Shown here: positions 52,008-60,918 of the stretch, piece by piece
How the letters are laid out: the number at the start of each line of letters is the position of its first letter
How positions within the stretch are numbered: position 1 is the first letter of the stretch
Assembly: GCA_009838965.1 (NCBI GenBank)
Contig: VXQP01000074.1
Location: 1 to 64,000, forward strand
DNA from: Chloroflexota bacterium
GTDB lineage: Bacteria; Chloroflexota; Dehalococcoidia; Lucifugimonadales; Australimonadaceae
DNA: 64,000 nucleotides
Reading direction: 5' to 3'
The notes under the pieces: generated by a model
Told to the model about the DNA's origin: nothing
What the model saw: the letters and a program-made list of their open reading frames with translations, nothing else
Databases searched by the model: none
Made by a program: the position numbers and the translations under genes

Positions 52008-54179
52008 TCAACTGTCGCGCAACAGCCCGAGGACGTACTCCGCGGTGACCGGCAACTGGAGGACCGGCTTCCCTATCGCGTCGCTGACCGCATTGGCGAC
52101 CGCCGCCGCAGTGGGCACATTCGCCGACTCCGCTATCGCCCCGCTGTTGAAGGGCCCGGGCCCATCGTCCCGGCTGACCAGCACCGTTTCGAGCGTGGGA
52201 ACGTCCATGATAGTCGGGATCTTGTAGTCGGCGAGGTTCAGGGCAACAGGCTTGCCATCGTCCAGTACGAACTCTTCCATCATCGCCATGCCGAAGCCCT
52301 GGACAGCCCCGCCGGCGATCTGCCCCTGGTGGCCCGCCGGGTTGATGATCGTGCCGACGTCATGCGAGGTGATGACGCGGAGAACCTTCACCTGTCCGGT
52401 TTCAGGGTCGACCTCCACCTCCGCCGCCTGAGCGGTGAACTCGGTCGTGGCGGGTTCGGGGATGAAGGGAGTCTTGCGATAGACCTCGATGGTGACGTCG
52501 CCGCCTTCTGCCGCCACGAGCGCTGCAGCGGCCTCGTCGAAGGGGGCATCGCCGGCAGTCTCCTTGAGGCGCGCCATCAGCGTCTCCGCCGCCTGGGCGA
52601 CCGCCACACCCACAGCAAAGGTCGTGCGGCTTCCTCCGACACCCATGTCGAAGGGCAACTGGTCGGTCGGCACCAACCGCACGGCAACGCGGTCCGAACC
52701 GACGCCGAGGTGCTCTGCCGCGATCTGCTGCATCACCGTGGGGCCGCCTTGCCCGGGGTCGGGGATCGGCAGGATCAGGCTCAGCGAGCCGTCGGCGTGC
52801 AGGACGAGCTTACAGCTGGAGTCGCCGCCGATCGGGCCGCGCTCGTACATGGCCAGGCCACGACCCACGAGCGGCGCCTTGGGCTCGTCCCAGCCGACCG
52901 CGTCCAGGGCGGCCTGCAGCGTCTCGACCGCCTTGATGTTGACCCACTGCTCACCGTTCGGGGCGGTGTCCCCGGGCTGTACGAGGTTCTTCAGACGCAG
53001 CTCTGCCGCGTCCATCCCGAGTTCGGCGGCCACGATATTCAACTGCGACTCGACAGCGAAGGTGATCTGGGGGCCGCCGGGCGAGCGCATGTGGCCGGAG
53101 GGGATAACGTTCGTATACGCCACGTAGCTCTTCACGTCGAAGGCCGGGACCCGGTAGCAGCTTGCGGTCTGCTCCATGGCATGGAGGTTGATGTTCGGGA
53201 CCGCCTTGAATGCGCCGTACGCGCCGCTGTCGAAGCAGGCGCTGGCCTCCAGCGCGGTCAGCATACCGTCGTTGGTGACGCCGGTGCGGACCGTGATCTC
53301 GCTCGGATGCCTCGTGTTCGCGGCAAGGAGTTCCTCGTCATAGCCCATGACGATCTTGACCGGTCTTCCGGCAACCTGCGAAAGCAGGTAGGCGACCGGC
53401 GTATCCATGGGCGAGCCCTTGCCGCCGAAGTCGCCGCCCACCGCCATGGGGTAGATCTTGATCGATGCAGGCTCGACGCCGAGCGAGAGGGCAAGCTGGC
53501 CCCGGAGCGCGTACGGGCTCTTGTTGGATGCCCACACTTCGGCGGAGCCGTCCTCCTGTACCGAGACGACACAGGCGTGCGTCTCCATGTAGACGTGATG
53601 CTGCTTCTGCGTACGGAAGGTGTTTTCGAAGATGTGGTCTGCCGCCGCGAAGCCTGCGGCGAGGTCGCCGCGCGACCAGCGGTCGAACGAGCAGAGGTTG
53701 GGCAGGTCCGGACGTTCCGGATGCACGAACGCGCCCGTATAGACCGTCGGGTCGTCGTGGACGATGGGCGCGCCGGGAGTGATTGCGTCCTGCATGTCGA
53801 AGACCGGGGTCAACTCCTCGTACTCGACCTCGATGAGGTCTACTGCCTCCTTCGCGGCTGCGGCTGTCTCAGCGGCCACAGCAGCGACCCGCTCACCGAT
53901 GAACCGCACCTTCTCGTAGGCCAGCACGGGGAGGTCTTTCACCGCCCGGCCGATGAGGCGGGGATAATCGGCCCCGGTGATGACGGCGTGTACGCCGGGA
54001 ATCTCCCTGGCTCTGGACGCATCGATCCGAACGATCCGCGCATGAGGATACGGACTGCGGAGTATCTTGCCCCAGAGCAGTCCCTCCATCTCCATATCGG
54101 CGGAGTACTGCTGTCGGCCGGTCACTTTGTCCGGCCCCTCGACGCGCCTCGTCGGCGTTCCAACGACCCGGTTCGTCAT
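52008..54179 (-). CDS. Molybdenum hydroxylase large subunit (xanthine dehydrogenase family)
   Basis: A 723-residue molybdopterin-cytosine-dinucleotide-binding subunit. The N-terminal domain reads RVEGPDKVTGRQQYSADMEMEGLLWGKILRSPYPHARI, followed by AVGGDFGGKG and HMRSPGGPQITFAVES. The catalytic Glu is probably in IAESANVPTAAAVANAVSDA. It lacks the AYxCSFR loop of form I CO dehydrogenase, so it hydroxylates another substrate. FAD and 2Fe-2S subunits are not in the window. It lies between amidohydrolases C and B in one operon. Confidence 0.93.
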   Translation of the reverse strand: MTNRVVGTPTRRVEGPDKVTGRQQYSADMEMEGLLWGKILRSPYPHARIVRIDASRAREIPGVHAVITGADYPRLIGRAVKDLPVLAYEKVRFIGERVAAVAAETAAAAKEAVDLIEVEYEELTPVFDMQDAITPGAPIVHDDPTVYTGAFVHPERPDLPNLCSFDRWSRGDLAAGFAAADHIFENTFRTQKQHHVYMETHACVVSVQEDGSAEVWASNKSPYALRGQLALSLGVEPASIKIYPMAVGGDFGGKGSPMDTPVAYLLSQVAGRPVKIVMGYDEELLAANTRHPSEITVRTGVTNDGMLTALEASACFDSGAYGAFKAVPNINLHAMEQTASCYRVPAFDVKSYVAYTNVIPSGHMRSPGGPQITFAVESQLNIVAAELGMDAAELRLKNLVQPGDTAPNGEQWVNIKAVETLQAALDAVGWDEPKAPLVGRGLAMYERGPIGGDSSCKLVLHADGSLSLILPIPDPGQGGPTVMQQIAAEHLGVGSDRVAVRLVPTDQLPFDMGVGGSRTTFAVGVAVAQAAETLMARLKETAGDAPFDEAAAALVAAEGGDVTIEVYRKTPFIPEPATTEFTAQAAEVEVDPETGQVKVLRVITSHDVGTIINPAGHQGQIAGGAVQGFGMAMMEEFVLDDGKPVALNLADYKIPTIMDVPTLETVLVSRDDGPGPFNSGAIAESANVPTAAAVANAVSDAIGKPVLQLPVTAEYVLGLLRDS

Positions 54180-54203
54180 CCTGCCCTCCTGAACGTAGGC
54201 TCC

Positions 54204-55250
54204 CTACAGGCCGTAGAATGCCTTGGGGTTGTCCTCCAGTATCTTCCCGGCCGCCTCGTTGCTGATCATGCCGGAGTCGGCCCAGCGGCGGACCTCGTTC
54301 AACGCACTGACGTTTGCGGATACGTCGGAGTGGCTGTAGTCCGTGCCGATCATGAGATTGTCCTCGGTCCCGAGCGTGAGCAGGTACTCGACGTCGTCCA
54401 CGGGATCGATGGAAACGTACAAGCGGTTCTCCCGGAACAGGTCTCCGGACGTTGCCAGTTTGACGGTCCGCTCATGGAGCGTGTCCGAACGCTCGTTCAT
54501 GGCGATCTGAGACAGGACGTACGGGATCCACGACGCCCCGGCCTCGATGAACCCGAACCGGAGATTGGGGAACCGCGCGGGCAGTTTCGACCGCACCACC
54601 GAGAGGAAGGCGGACATGATGGGGAACCCGCGGTCCCCGTCGCTGCCTGGGTGGCCGGTGTGCACGCAGAGCGGCATGTCCAAGTCGTTCGCTGCCTCGT
54701 ACACCGGGAAGAAGTGCGGGTCGCCCACCGGCTTCAAGAGGTCAAGCCCCCGCTTGAAGATGCCGCAGGCGCCGTTCTCTTTCGCCCAGCGCAACTCCCT
54801 GATGGATGCGTCGGTGTCGAGCCACGGCAGCACCGCCGCCCAACGCAGGCGCCCGCCGGTCTGGGCGCATCTCTCGGCCACCCAGCGGTTGTACGCGCTC
54901 GCCAGCGCAGCCTCCGGTTCCGGATTGAGCGAGATGTAGCGGATGAAGAAGGTGGGGAAAAGCACCTGGACGTCGACGCCCATCCGGTCCATGTCTTCCA
55001 GCCGCCCCTCGAGGTCTTCCAGCTCCCGCCGGGGTCGCGCCGGGTGATGTTCATCGTCGCGGACCGCGCGGACCTGCAGGCGGCCCTCCACCAGCCAGAA
55101 CCGGCTCCGGTGAGGGTCGAGACTCGCATGCTCGATCGCCTCCTCGGGTGGCGTCATCGTGGTGGGGGTGTACCTGGCAAGAGCGCCTTCCAGGGCCTGC
55201 CAGGTGGCCTCGCTCTCATCTACGTGCGTATCGGCGTCGATAACCGGCAT
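54204..55250 (-). CDS. Amidohydrolase-2 family protein, paralogue C
   Basis: A 348-residue paralogue: VIDADTHVDESEATW at the start, CVHTGHPGSDGDR for the barrel His, FGFIEAGASWIPYVLSQIA, and IGTDYSHSDVSANV with the final Asp. The start is ATG 55250 after GGAGG, not the open-frame end at 55271. It is the first gene of the minus-strand operon with the molybdenum hydroxylase. Confidence 0.92.
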   Translation of the reverse strand: MPVIDADTHVDESEATWQALEGALARYTPTTMTPPEEAIEHASLDPHRSRFWLVEGRLQVRAVRDDEHHPARPRRELEDLEGRLEDMDRMGVDVQVLFPTFFIRYISLNPEPEAALASAYNRWVAERCAQTGGRLRWAAVLPWLDTDASIRELRWAKENGACGIFKRGLDLLKPVGDPHFFPVYEAANDLDMPLCVHTGHPGSDGDRGFPIMSAFLSVVRSKLPARFPNLRFGFIEAGASWIPYVLSQIAMNERSDTLHERTVKLATSGDLFRENRLYVSIDPVDDVEYLLTLGTEDNLMIGTDYSHSDVSANVSALNEVRRWADSGMISNEAAGKILEDNPKAFYGL

Positions 55251-55377
55251 CGTCTGCCTCCTGTCCTGCAACGTGCCCCAATCATACGCCGCTCAGTGCG
55301 AACTGTACGACGGGAACCCCCAGGATATGTAAATCGTAGCGGTTCTACTCTCCAGCGCAGATTATCGTATCCGTAAC

Positions 55378-55406
55378 TTGACACTCCTGTTGAAGGCTCG
55401 GATACT
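55378..55406 (+). promoter_or_regulatory. Promoter of the catabolic/TRAP operon
   Basis: TTGACA (55378-55383), a 17-base spacer and GATACT (55401-55406) form a near-consensus promoter before the alcohol dehydrogenase at 55475, leaving a ~60-base leader with GGAGGGAGG. Confidence 0.6.
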
Positions 55407-55474
55407 CCGCGCACGCTGCAACGGAATCGAGCATCGGTCGCTCCGTCAGCAGCCCTACAGGAGGGAGGCTTGAT

Positions 55475-56572
55475 ATGAGCGACTGCCTCGCTGCGGTAGT
55501 GACGGGTGTCCTCGCCCCGGTGGAGTTGCAGCGCGTCCCCCTCCCCGACCTCGACGACCAGGGCATCATCGCGCGCGTCGACGCTGCGACGCTCTGCGGC
55601 ACGGACGTCCACTACTGGCAGGGCGACCTCATCCCGCCCGGCACCACCCCGTATGTGCCCGGGCACGAGACCGCAGCCATCGTCGAGGAGGTCCGCGGCG
55701 ACCGCCGGGACATACTCGGCCAGCCTGTGGCGAAGGGTGACCGCATCATCGTCAGCTACCCTTACTGCGGCCACTGCTACTTCTGCACCGTGGCGCATCA
55801 GACCAACCTCTGCATGAACAGCTACGCCTTCGGTCGCCACCGCACCGACACGTTCCCCTACCTGCTGGGCGGCTGCGCGGAGTACCACTACTACCCGCCG
55901 CTGAGCGATGTCGTGAAGGTGCCCGAGGAGGTTTCCTCGCCTCTCGCCGCGTCTGCCGCCTGCGCGTTGCGGACCGTCGTGCACGGCTTCGAGCGGCTCG
56001 GCGCTATCGAGCCGCACGAGACGGTCGTGGTGCAGGGATGCGGGCCGCTGGGGTTGTACGCCAGCGCGCTGGCGCGCGACCGTGGAGCGGCGAAGGTCAT
56101 CGTCATCGGCGCGCCCGCCGAGCGGCTCGCCGTGGCAACGGACTGGGGCGCCGACGAGGTACTGAACATCGACGAGGTCACCGAGGCCAGCGACCGCATC
56201 GAGTGGGTACGCGAGCGAACCCGAGGCATCGGGCCGGACATCGTGGTGCAGTGTGCGTCGTCCTCAGCGAACCCCGAGGGCCTGATGATGGTGCGCCGGG
56301 GCGGACGGTTCCTGGCCATCGGGGTCGAGGGCAAGGACATAACGCTGCCCGGCGGCTTGATCACCGTGAAGTCGCTCCAGGTGAACGGGGTGATCGGCGC
56401 GGTTGGGCGGCACTTCTACAAGGCGCTTCAGTTCCTCGCCACGCGCAGCGGCCGCTTCCCGTTCGAGCGCCTCATCAGTGGCACGTACACGCTGGACAAA
56501 GTGACCGACGCGCTGCAGGCGATGTCGGAGTTCCGGGAAGTGAAACCGGTCGTGCTCCCCCGCACAGGGTGA
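55475..56572 (+). CDS. Zinc-dependent medium-chain alcohol dehydrogenase
   Basis: A 365-residue NAD(P)-dependent dehydrogenase. Catalytic zinc ligands are in LCGTDVHYW and PGHETA. The structural zinc loop is C-x2-C-x2-C-x7-C (YCGHCYFCTVAHQTNLC). The Rossmann motif is VVQGCGPLGLYASALA. It resembles threonine/sorbitol dehydrogenase-like enzymes. It is first gene of the operon with amidohydrolase D and the TRAP transporter. Confidence 0.94.
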   Translation: MSDCLAAVVTGVLAPVELQRVPLPDLDDQGIIARVDAATLCGTDVHYWQGDLIPPGTTPYVPGHETAAIVEEVRGDRRDILGQPVAKGDRIIVSYPYCGHCYFCTVAHQTNLCMNSYAFGRHRTDTFPYLLGGCAEYHYYPPLSDVVKVPEEVSSPLAASAACALRTVVHGFERLGAIEPHETVVVQGCGPLGLYASALARDRGAAKVIVIGAPAERLAVATDWGADEVLNIDEVTEASDRIEWVRERTRGIGPDIVVQCASSSANPEGLMMVRRGGRFLAIGVEGKDITLPGGLITVKSLQVNGVIGAVGRHFYKALQFLATRSGRFPFERLISGTYTLDKVTDALQAMSEFREVKPVVLPRTG

Positions 56573-56615
56573 TTCGCGGACGGTTCAGGCATAGCACCAC
56601 AAAGGAGTGGAGGGC

Positions 56616-57662
56616 ATGGCGGACAACGAGTACCTGATCATCGACGGTGACGGGCACATACAGGAACACGACGACGAGATACGGGAGTACCTCGACGAGC
56701 CTGTCAGGAGCGGCATCAAGGACGGGCCCAACTTCCCGTTCTTCCCCACGCTGGACGGCTATCAGCGCGACGTCTTCCGTGCCGCGGCGGGCATGCACCC
56801 GGGCTACGTCGGCGCCGAGGAGTGGCTCAGCTTCATGGACGAGACGGGCATCGAGTCCACCGTCCTCTACCCGACGGCCGGGCTGTCGGTCGGCATGATC
56901 CAGGACACCGACTGGGCCGTGCTGCTCTGCCGCGCCTACAACAACTGGTTCCACGACCGCTACTCCCGCAGGAGCCCCCGGTTCAAGGGCGTGGCGCTCC
57001 TCCCCCTCCAAGACGTAGACGAGTCCGTCAAGGAGTTGCGGCGCAGCGTCACGGAACTCGGCATGGTCAGCGCCATGCTCCCGGCCAACAGCGCGGACAT
57101 GGGCGTGCGCAGACCGCTGGGCGACACCTGCTTCTGGCCGATCTACGCCGAGGCGGAACGGCTGAACATTCCGCTCGCGGTCCACGGAGCACCGTCCATC
57201 GGGCTCGGCACAAACTTTCTCGCACGCACCGAGGCGGTGCTGCTGGAGCATCCCCTCGCCCAGATGATCCAGGCGAGCAGCATGATGATGTCCGGCCTGT
57301 TCGACGAGTACCCCAAGCTGCGTATGGCCTACCTGGAAGCCGACACGGGCTGGGTCCCGTACCTCATCGACCGGTTCACCGGACGGACTCGTGAAGGCGT
57401 TACCGATCCGATAGACCTCTTCACGAGCGGCCGCATCTTCCTGAGCTGCCAGAGCGGCGAGCAGAGCCTCCGCTACGCCATCGACCGTCTCGGCGATCAG
57501 GTCGTCCTCTACGCCAGCGACTACTGGCACGAGCACCCGGCCGAGATCGTCGAGGACATCGAAATCCTCCGGAACCGGGGCGACCTCTCCGAAGATGAGA
57601 AGCGCAACATCTTCCGGAACAACACCATCCGCTTCTACGAACTCGATGAGGCGGTGGCCTGA
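56616..57662 (+). CDS. Amidohydrolase-2 family protein, paralogue D
   Basis: A 348-residue paralogue: IIDGDGHIQEHDDEI, AVHGAPSIG, RMAYLEADTGWVPYLIDRF and YASDYWHEHPAEIVEDI. The start ATG 56616 follows AAAGGAG. Co-transcription with the dehydrogenase and the TRAP genes suggests it acts on the imported compound. Confidence 0.92.
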   Translation: MADNEYLIIDGDGHIQEHDDEIREYLDEPVRSGIKDGPNFPFFPTLDGYQRDVFRAAAGMHPGYVGAEEWLSFMDETGIESTVLYPTAGLSVGMIQDTDWAVLLCRAYNNWFHDRYSRRSPRFKGVALLPLQDVDESVKELRRSVTELGMVSAMLPANSADMGVRRPLGDTCFWPIYAEAERLNIPLAVHGAPSIGLGTNFLARTEAVLLEHPLAQMIQASSMMMSGLFDEYPKLRMAYLEADTGWVPYLIDRFTGRTREGVTDPIDLFTSGRIFLSCQSGEQSLRYAIDRLGDQVVLYASDYWHEHPAEIVEDIEILRNRGDLSEDEKRNIFRNNTIRFYELDEAVA

Positions 57663-57708
57663 TCAGGGGCCGCTCGCGACCCCACGCACAATCGAAAGGG
57701 AGGACACC

Positions 57709-58770
57709 ATGCTCCGAAGACTGCAACTCGTGACCGGACTCGTACTGTCCCTGGCGCTCTTTGCCGCATGCGGCAGCGACGATCCTACGCCCACGCCGGT
57801 GCCTGCGCAGCCGACCCCCACACCGGAACCGGAGGTGATCGAGCTGGAGATGATCAGCGCCTGGGCCGAGGGCATCGCCCTCGAGACAGTGGGCGACCAG
57901 ACCATCATCGACGCCGTCGCAGACGCCTCGAACGGTCGTATCCGCGTGGTCCGTGCGGGAGGCCCGGAGGCCGTACCGACGTTCCAGCAGCTCGTACCGA
58001 CGAGGGACGGTCTGTTCGATTGGAACTCCACGACCTGTGCCTACCACCCGGACTTCACCTCGCTTGGATGCGGGTGGGTCGGCATCAAGGGCTCGCTCGA
58101 CAGCCGCGTAGCCTGCGGCATGTACGACCTGATGGAAGAGATCTACGAAGACCTCGCGGGCGTGAAGTTCATCGGCGGTGTGAGCGTACGTGTCGGTAGC
58201 AGGACCTACCTGACCAAGCCGGTCGATCCCGCTACCGGTCGGCTCGACGGGATCAAGCTCCGGGCAGCAGGCCCGACGGCGACGGCATGGGTCGAGGCGC
58301 TCGGCGGCACCGCGGTTGCGATGCCGATCCCCGAGCTCTACGAAGCGCTCGACCGCGGCCTCGTCGAGGGCGGCACGATAGGCGGCGGCGCTCAGCTCGC
58401 GGTGCAGTTCGGCTGGCACGAGCACTTCAAATACGTCGTCGAACAGCCCGTCGGCTCCGGATTCCTGACGCACCTGATGAACCTGGACACCTGGAACAGC
58501 CTGGAGCCTGACCTGCAACAGGCCGTGATAGACGGCATGACGCTTGCCAACCACAAGACGGCGGCGGAGTTCTACCGGCTGGACCAGGAGGGGCTCCAGA
58601 CGATGATCGACACGGGCGTGGAGCTGATCACGCTGACCAATGAGGCAGCCCAGCAGGTGGACAGCACGTTCGCCAACATCCAGCTCGACTTCATGGAGGA
58701 GTCCGAGCCTGCGGAATACGTCCAACGGCTGCGTGAGACCACCACCTGCGTGCAGAACGCGACAGGATAG
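57709..58770 (+). CDS. dctP: TRAP transporter substrate-binding lipoprotein (DctP-like)
   Basis: A 353-residue extracellular binding protein for organic acids. The lipobox is LFAACGSDD, followed by a Thr-Pro-Ala linker. The DctP fold shows DGIKLRAAGPTATAWVEALGGTAVAMPIPELYEALDRGLVEGG, containing the expected Arg that binds carboxylates, and LMNLDTWNSLEPDLQQAVIDGM. The start ATG 57709 follows GGGAGG. Confidence 0.93.
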   Translation: MLRRLQLVTGLVLSLALFAACGSDDPTPTPVPAQPTPTPEPEVIELEMISAWAEGIALETVGDQTIIDAVADASNGRIRVVRAGGPEAVPTFQQLVPTRDGLFDWNSTTCAYHPDFTSLGCGWVGIKGSLDSRVACGMYDLMEEIYEDLAGVKFIGGVSVRVGSRTYLTKPVDPATGRLDGIKLRAAGPTATAWVEALGGTAVAMPIPELYEALDRGLVEGGTIGGGAQLAVQFGWHEHFKYVVEQPVGSGFLTHLMNLDTWNSLEPDLQQAVIDGMTLANHKTAAEFYRLDQEGLQTMIDTGVELITLTNEAAQQVDSTFANIQLDFMEESEPAEYVQRLRETTTCVQNATG

Positions 58771-58798
58771 GCGTCAGGCGAGTAACGGGGCATGAGCA

Positions 58799-58833
58799 TC
58801 CGGCGGCTGTGGCATCGGGCCACGGCCGCCGGA
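58799..58833 (+). terminator. 15-bp hairpin between dctP and dctQ
   Basis: TCCGGCGGC (58799-58807) pairs with GCCGCCGGA (58825-58833), and TGTGGC/GCCACG extends the stem with one G-T pair around a five-base loop. There is no T-tract. Confidence 0.7.
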
Positions 58834-58889
58834 ACGCCCGGCGAACGGAACCCAGAACGGCCACAACCGTTCGCAAGGAGACGCAGCCG

Positions 58890-59456
58890 TTGAATCGAGC
58901 GCTTCATCTAGTGGGCAGGGCCTTCCATATCGCGGGCAGAGCCTTCGACGGCGTGGTGGACGCTGGAGCGTTCGTGGCCACCTGGCTGGTCGCGGTCATG
59001 GCCTTGACCATCGGGCTGGAAGTGCTGATGAGGCGCGTCTTCAACAATTCCTTGCCCTGGGTGATCCAGATCAACGAGTACTTCGTGATGGCCATCCCGT
59101 TCCTCGCCGGGGCATGGCTGCTCAAGCATGACGGGCACACGCGCCTGACGCTGATCATGGAGCGCGTCAGCCCGCAAAAGGCCAACCTCATGCGCGTGGG
59201 CACCTCCGTTCTCGCAGCCGCCATCTGCGCAGTGCTCGTGTGGAAGACGGGCAGCAGAGTGTGGGAGGGCTTCGAGGCGGACACCATCATCCGAGGGGAC
59301 TCCTTCAACATCCACCAGTGGCGTATCTGGTGGGTGCTGCCGTTCGGTTTCGCGTTGCTCTGCATCCAGTTCCTGCGCGACGCGTACAGCGGGATCCGCA
59401 ACCCAATCCGCGACACGAGTGAGGTGACCTCGGCATCGGAGTTCGCCGAGATATGA
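58890..59456 (+). CDS. dctQ: TRAP transporter small permease (DctQ-like)
   Basis: A 188-residue, four-helix membrane protein. The DctQ signature is visible in LEVLMRRVFNNSLPWVIQINEYFVMAIPFLAGAWLLKHDGHTRLTLI. The start is TTG 58890, nine bases after AAGGAG; upstream codons in the same frame are Arg-rich, fall in the hairpin and have no homology. Confidence 0.9.
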   Translation: MNRALHLVGRAFHIAGRAFDGVVDAGAFVATWLVAVMALTIGLEVLMRRVFNNSLPWVIQINEYFVMAIPFLAGAWLLKHDGHTRLTLIMERVSPQKANLMRVGTSVLAAAICAVLVWKTGSRVWEGFEADTIIRGDSFNIHQWRIWWVLPFGFALLCIQFLRDAYSGIRNPIRDTSEVTSASEFAEI

Positions 59457-59517
59457 CGCCTACCCTTCGCACGGCGCCCTCAAGAAACGCCAACCCGGTT
59501 GAGGCAGGAGGCTAGCC

Positions 59518-60831
59518 ATGGAGTGGTGGGCCGTCCTGATGATCGGTTTCACGCTGCTCATCCTGCTGCTGCTCTCCGGCATACCGGTCGCGTTCGCATT
59601 CGCCGGACTGAACATCGTCGGGCTCATGTGGGTGACGGGCGGGGCGCAGGGACTGCTGCTGATCACCGGCAGCGTCGTCGACTCGGTCGCCAACTTCCGG
59701 TTCATCGCCGCTCCCATGTTCTTCCTTATGGGAGCCGTGCTCTACCGCTCGGGTGCGTTCGGACTGATCATCGACGCCGTCGACAAATGGATCGGCGCGG
59801 TCAGAGCACGCCTCCTCTACGTCACGATGGGCTCCGGCACCATCCTGGCCACGCTGAGCGGCGCCGGCATCGCCGACACAGCCCTGCTCGGTTCAACGCT
59901 CTACCCGGAGATGGAGAAGCGCGGCTACTCGCCCCGCCTCGCCCTGGGAACGATCTTCAACTCCGGCCTGCTCGCCGCCATCATCCCGCCCAGTGGCCTC
60001 GCGGTGCTCACCGCGACGCTTGCCCAGATACCCGTGGGCAAACTGCTCGTGTCCGGCTTCTTCCCCGGGCTGATGATGGCCACCACGTATGTCATCTTCG
60101 TGTTCATCCGCGTACGGCTGAACCCGAGCCTCGCCCCGGTCTACGATGAGCCCCCCGCTCCCATGAAGATCAAGCTCTACTCGACGGTGAAACTCGCCCC
60201 CTTCTCCGTGGTCTTCTTCATGGTCATGGGGTTCATCCTGCTCGGCATCACGACGCCGAGCGAAGCCGCCGCCACCGGGGCCATCGGCGCCGTGATCGTG
60301 GCGCTCATCTACCGGCGCTTCTCAATAGGCGTCCTCAACGATGCACTCCGAGACGCGATGCGCATCGCGGGGATGATCCTCCTGATCATCAGCGGGTCGA
60401 TCGCCATGAGCCAGACACTCGCGCTGAGCGGGGCCACGCAGGGTTTCCTGAACCTGCTGGTAGGCCTCGACCTGCCGCCGACGCTGCTCCTGCTCGCAAT
60501 GCTGGGGGCGATAATCCTGCTGGGCCTCTTCCTCGACCAGATATCGATGATGATGGTCGCGATCCCGATCTTCTCGCCGATCATCGGACCGTTGGGGTTC
60601 GACCCGATCTGGTTCTGGATGCTGTTCCTGGTGGCGATATCCATCGGCGCCGAGACGCCGCCCTTCGGCCTCGTCCTGTTCGCGCTCAAGGGCGTCATCC
60701 CGACCGCCAGCATCACCGAGATCTACAAAGCTGCGATCCCGTTCGTCCTGCTCGACCTCGTGTCGCTGGGTATCCTCGTCGCCTTCCCCCAGATCGTCCT
60801 CTTCCTGCCGAACCTGGCGCTGGGGACCTGA
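59518..60831 (+). CDS. dctM: TRAP transporter large permease (DctM-like)
   Basis: A 437-residue membrane subunit with about 12 helices. Typical segments are GIPVAFAFAGLNIVGL, APMFFLMGAVLYRSGAF, GSGTILATLSGAGIADTALLGSTLYPEMEKRGYSPRLALG and IIPPSGLAVLTATLAQIPVGKLLVSGFFPGLMM, then ETPPFGLVLFALKGV. It imports the substrate with Na+ or H+. Confidence 0.95.
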   Translation: MEWWAVLMIGFTLLILLLLSGIPVAFAFAGLNIVGLMWVTGGAQGLLLITGSVVDSVANFRFIAAPMFFLMGAVLYRSGAFGLIIDAVDKWIGAVRARLLYVTMGSGTILATLSGAGIADTALLGSTLYPEMEKRGYSPRLALGTIFNSGLLAAIIPPSGLAVLTATLAQIPVGKLLVSGFFPGLMMATTYVIFVFIRVRLNPSLAPVYDEPPAPMKIKLYSTVKLAPFSVVFFMVMGFILLGITTPSEAAATGAIGAVIVALIYRRFSIGVLNDALRDAMRIAGMILLIISGSIAMSQTLALSGATQGFLNLLVGLDLPPTLLLLAMLGAIILLGLFLDQISMMMVAIPIFSPIIGPLGFDPIWFWMLFLVAISIGAETPPFGLVLFALKGVIPTASITEIYKAAIPFVLLDLVSLGILVAFPQIVLFLPNLALGT

Positions 60832-60863
60832 ACGCGTTCACTACCAGGAGAACGACGCTACGC

Positions 60864-60894
60864 GTAAAGGGGCGCCCGGTGGGCGCCCCTTTAC
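60864..60894. terminator. Bidirectional terminator hairpin
   Basis: GTAAAGGGGCGCCC (60864-60877) pairs perfectly with GGGCGCCCCTTTAC (60881-60894) around a GGT loop, between convergent dctM and amidohydrolase E. Confidence 0.85.
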
Positions 60895-60918
60895 AGATCG
60901 TTTGCGGCGAGTTCCCGC

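Noticed and set aside
52008-54179. Form I carbon monoxide dehydrogenase large subunit (CoxL)
   Set aside because: The diagnostic AYxCSFR active-site loop is not present; the corresponding region reads SGHMRSPGGPQ.
51861-55376. 1171-codon plus-strand frame opposite amidohydrolases B and C and the molybdenum hydroxylase
   Set aside because: It is the longest open frame in the area, but it is antisense to three genes with complete motifs and shows no recognisable domain.
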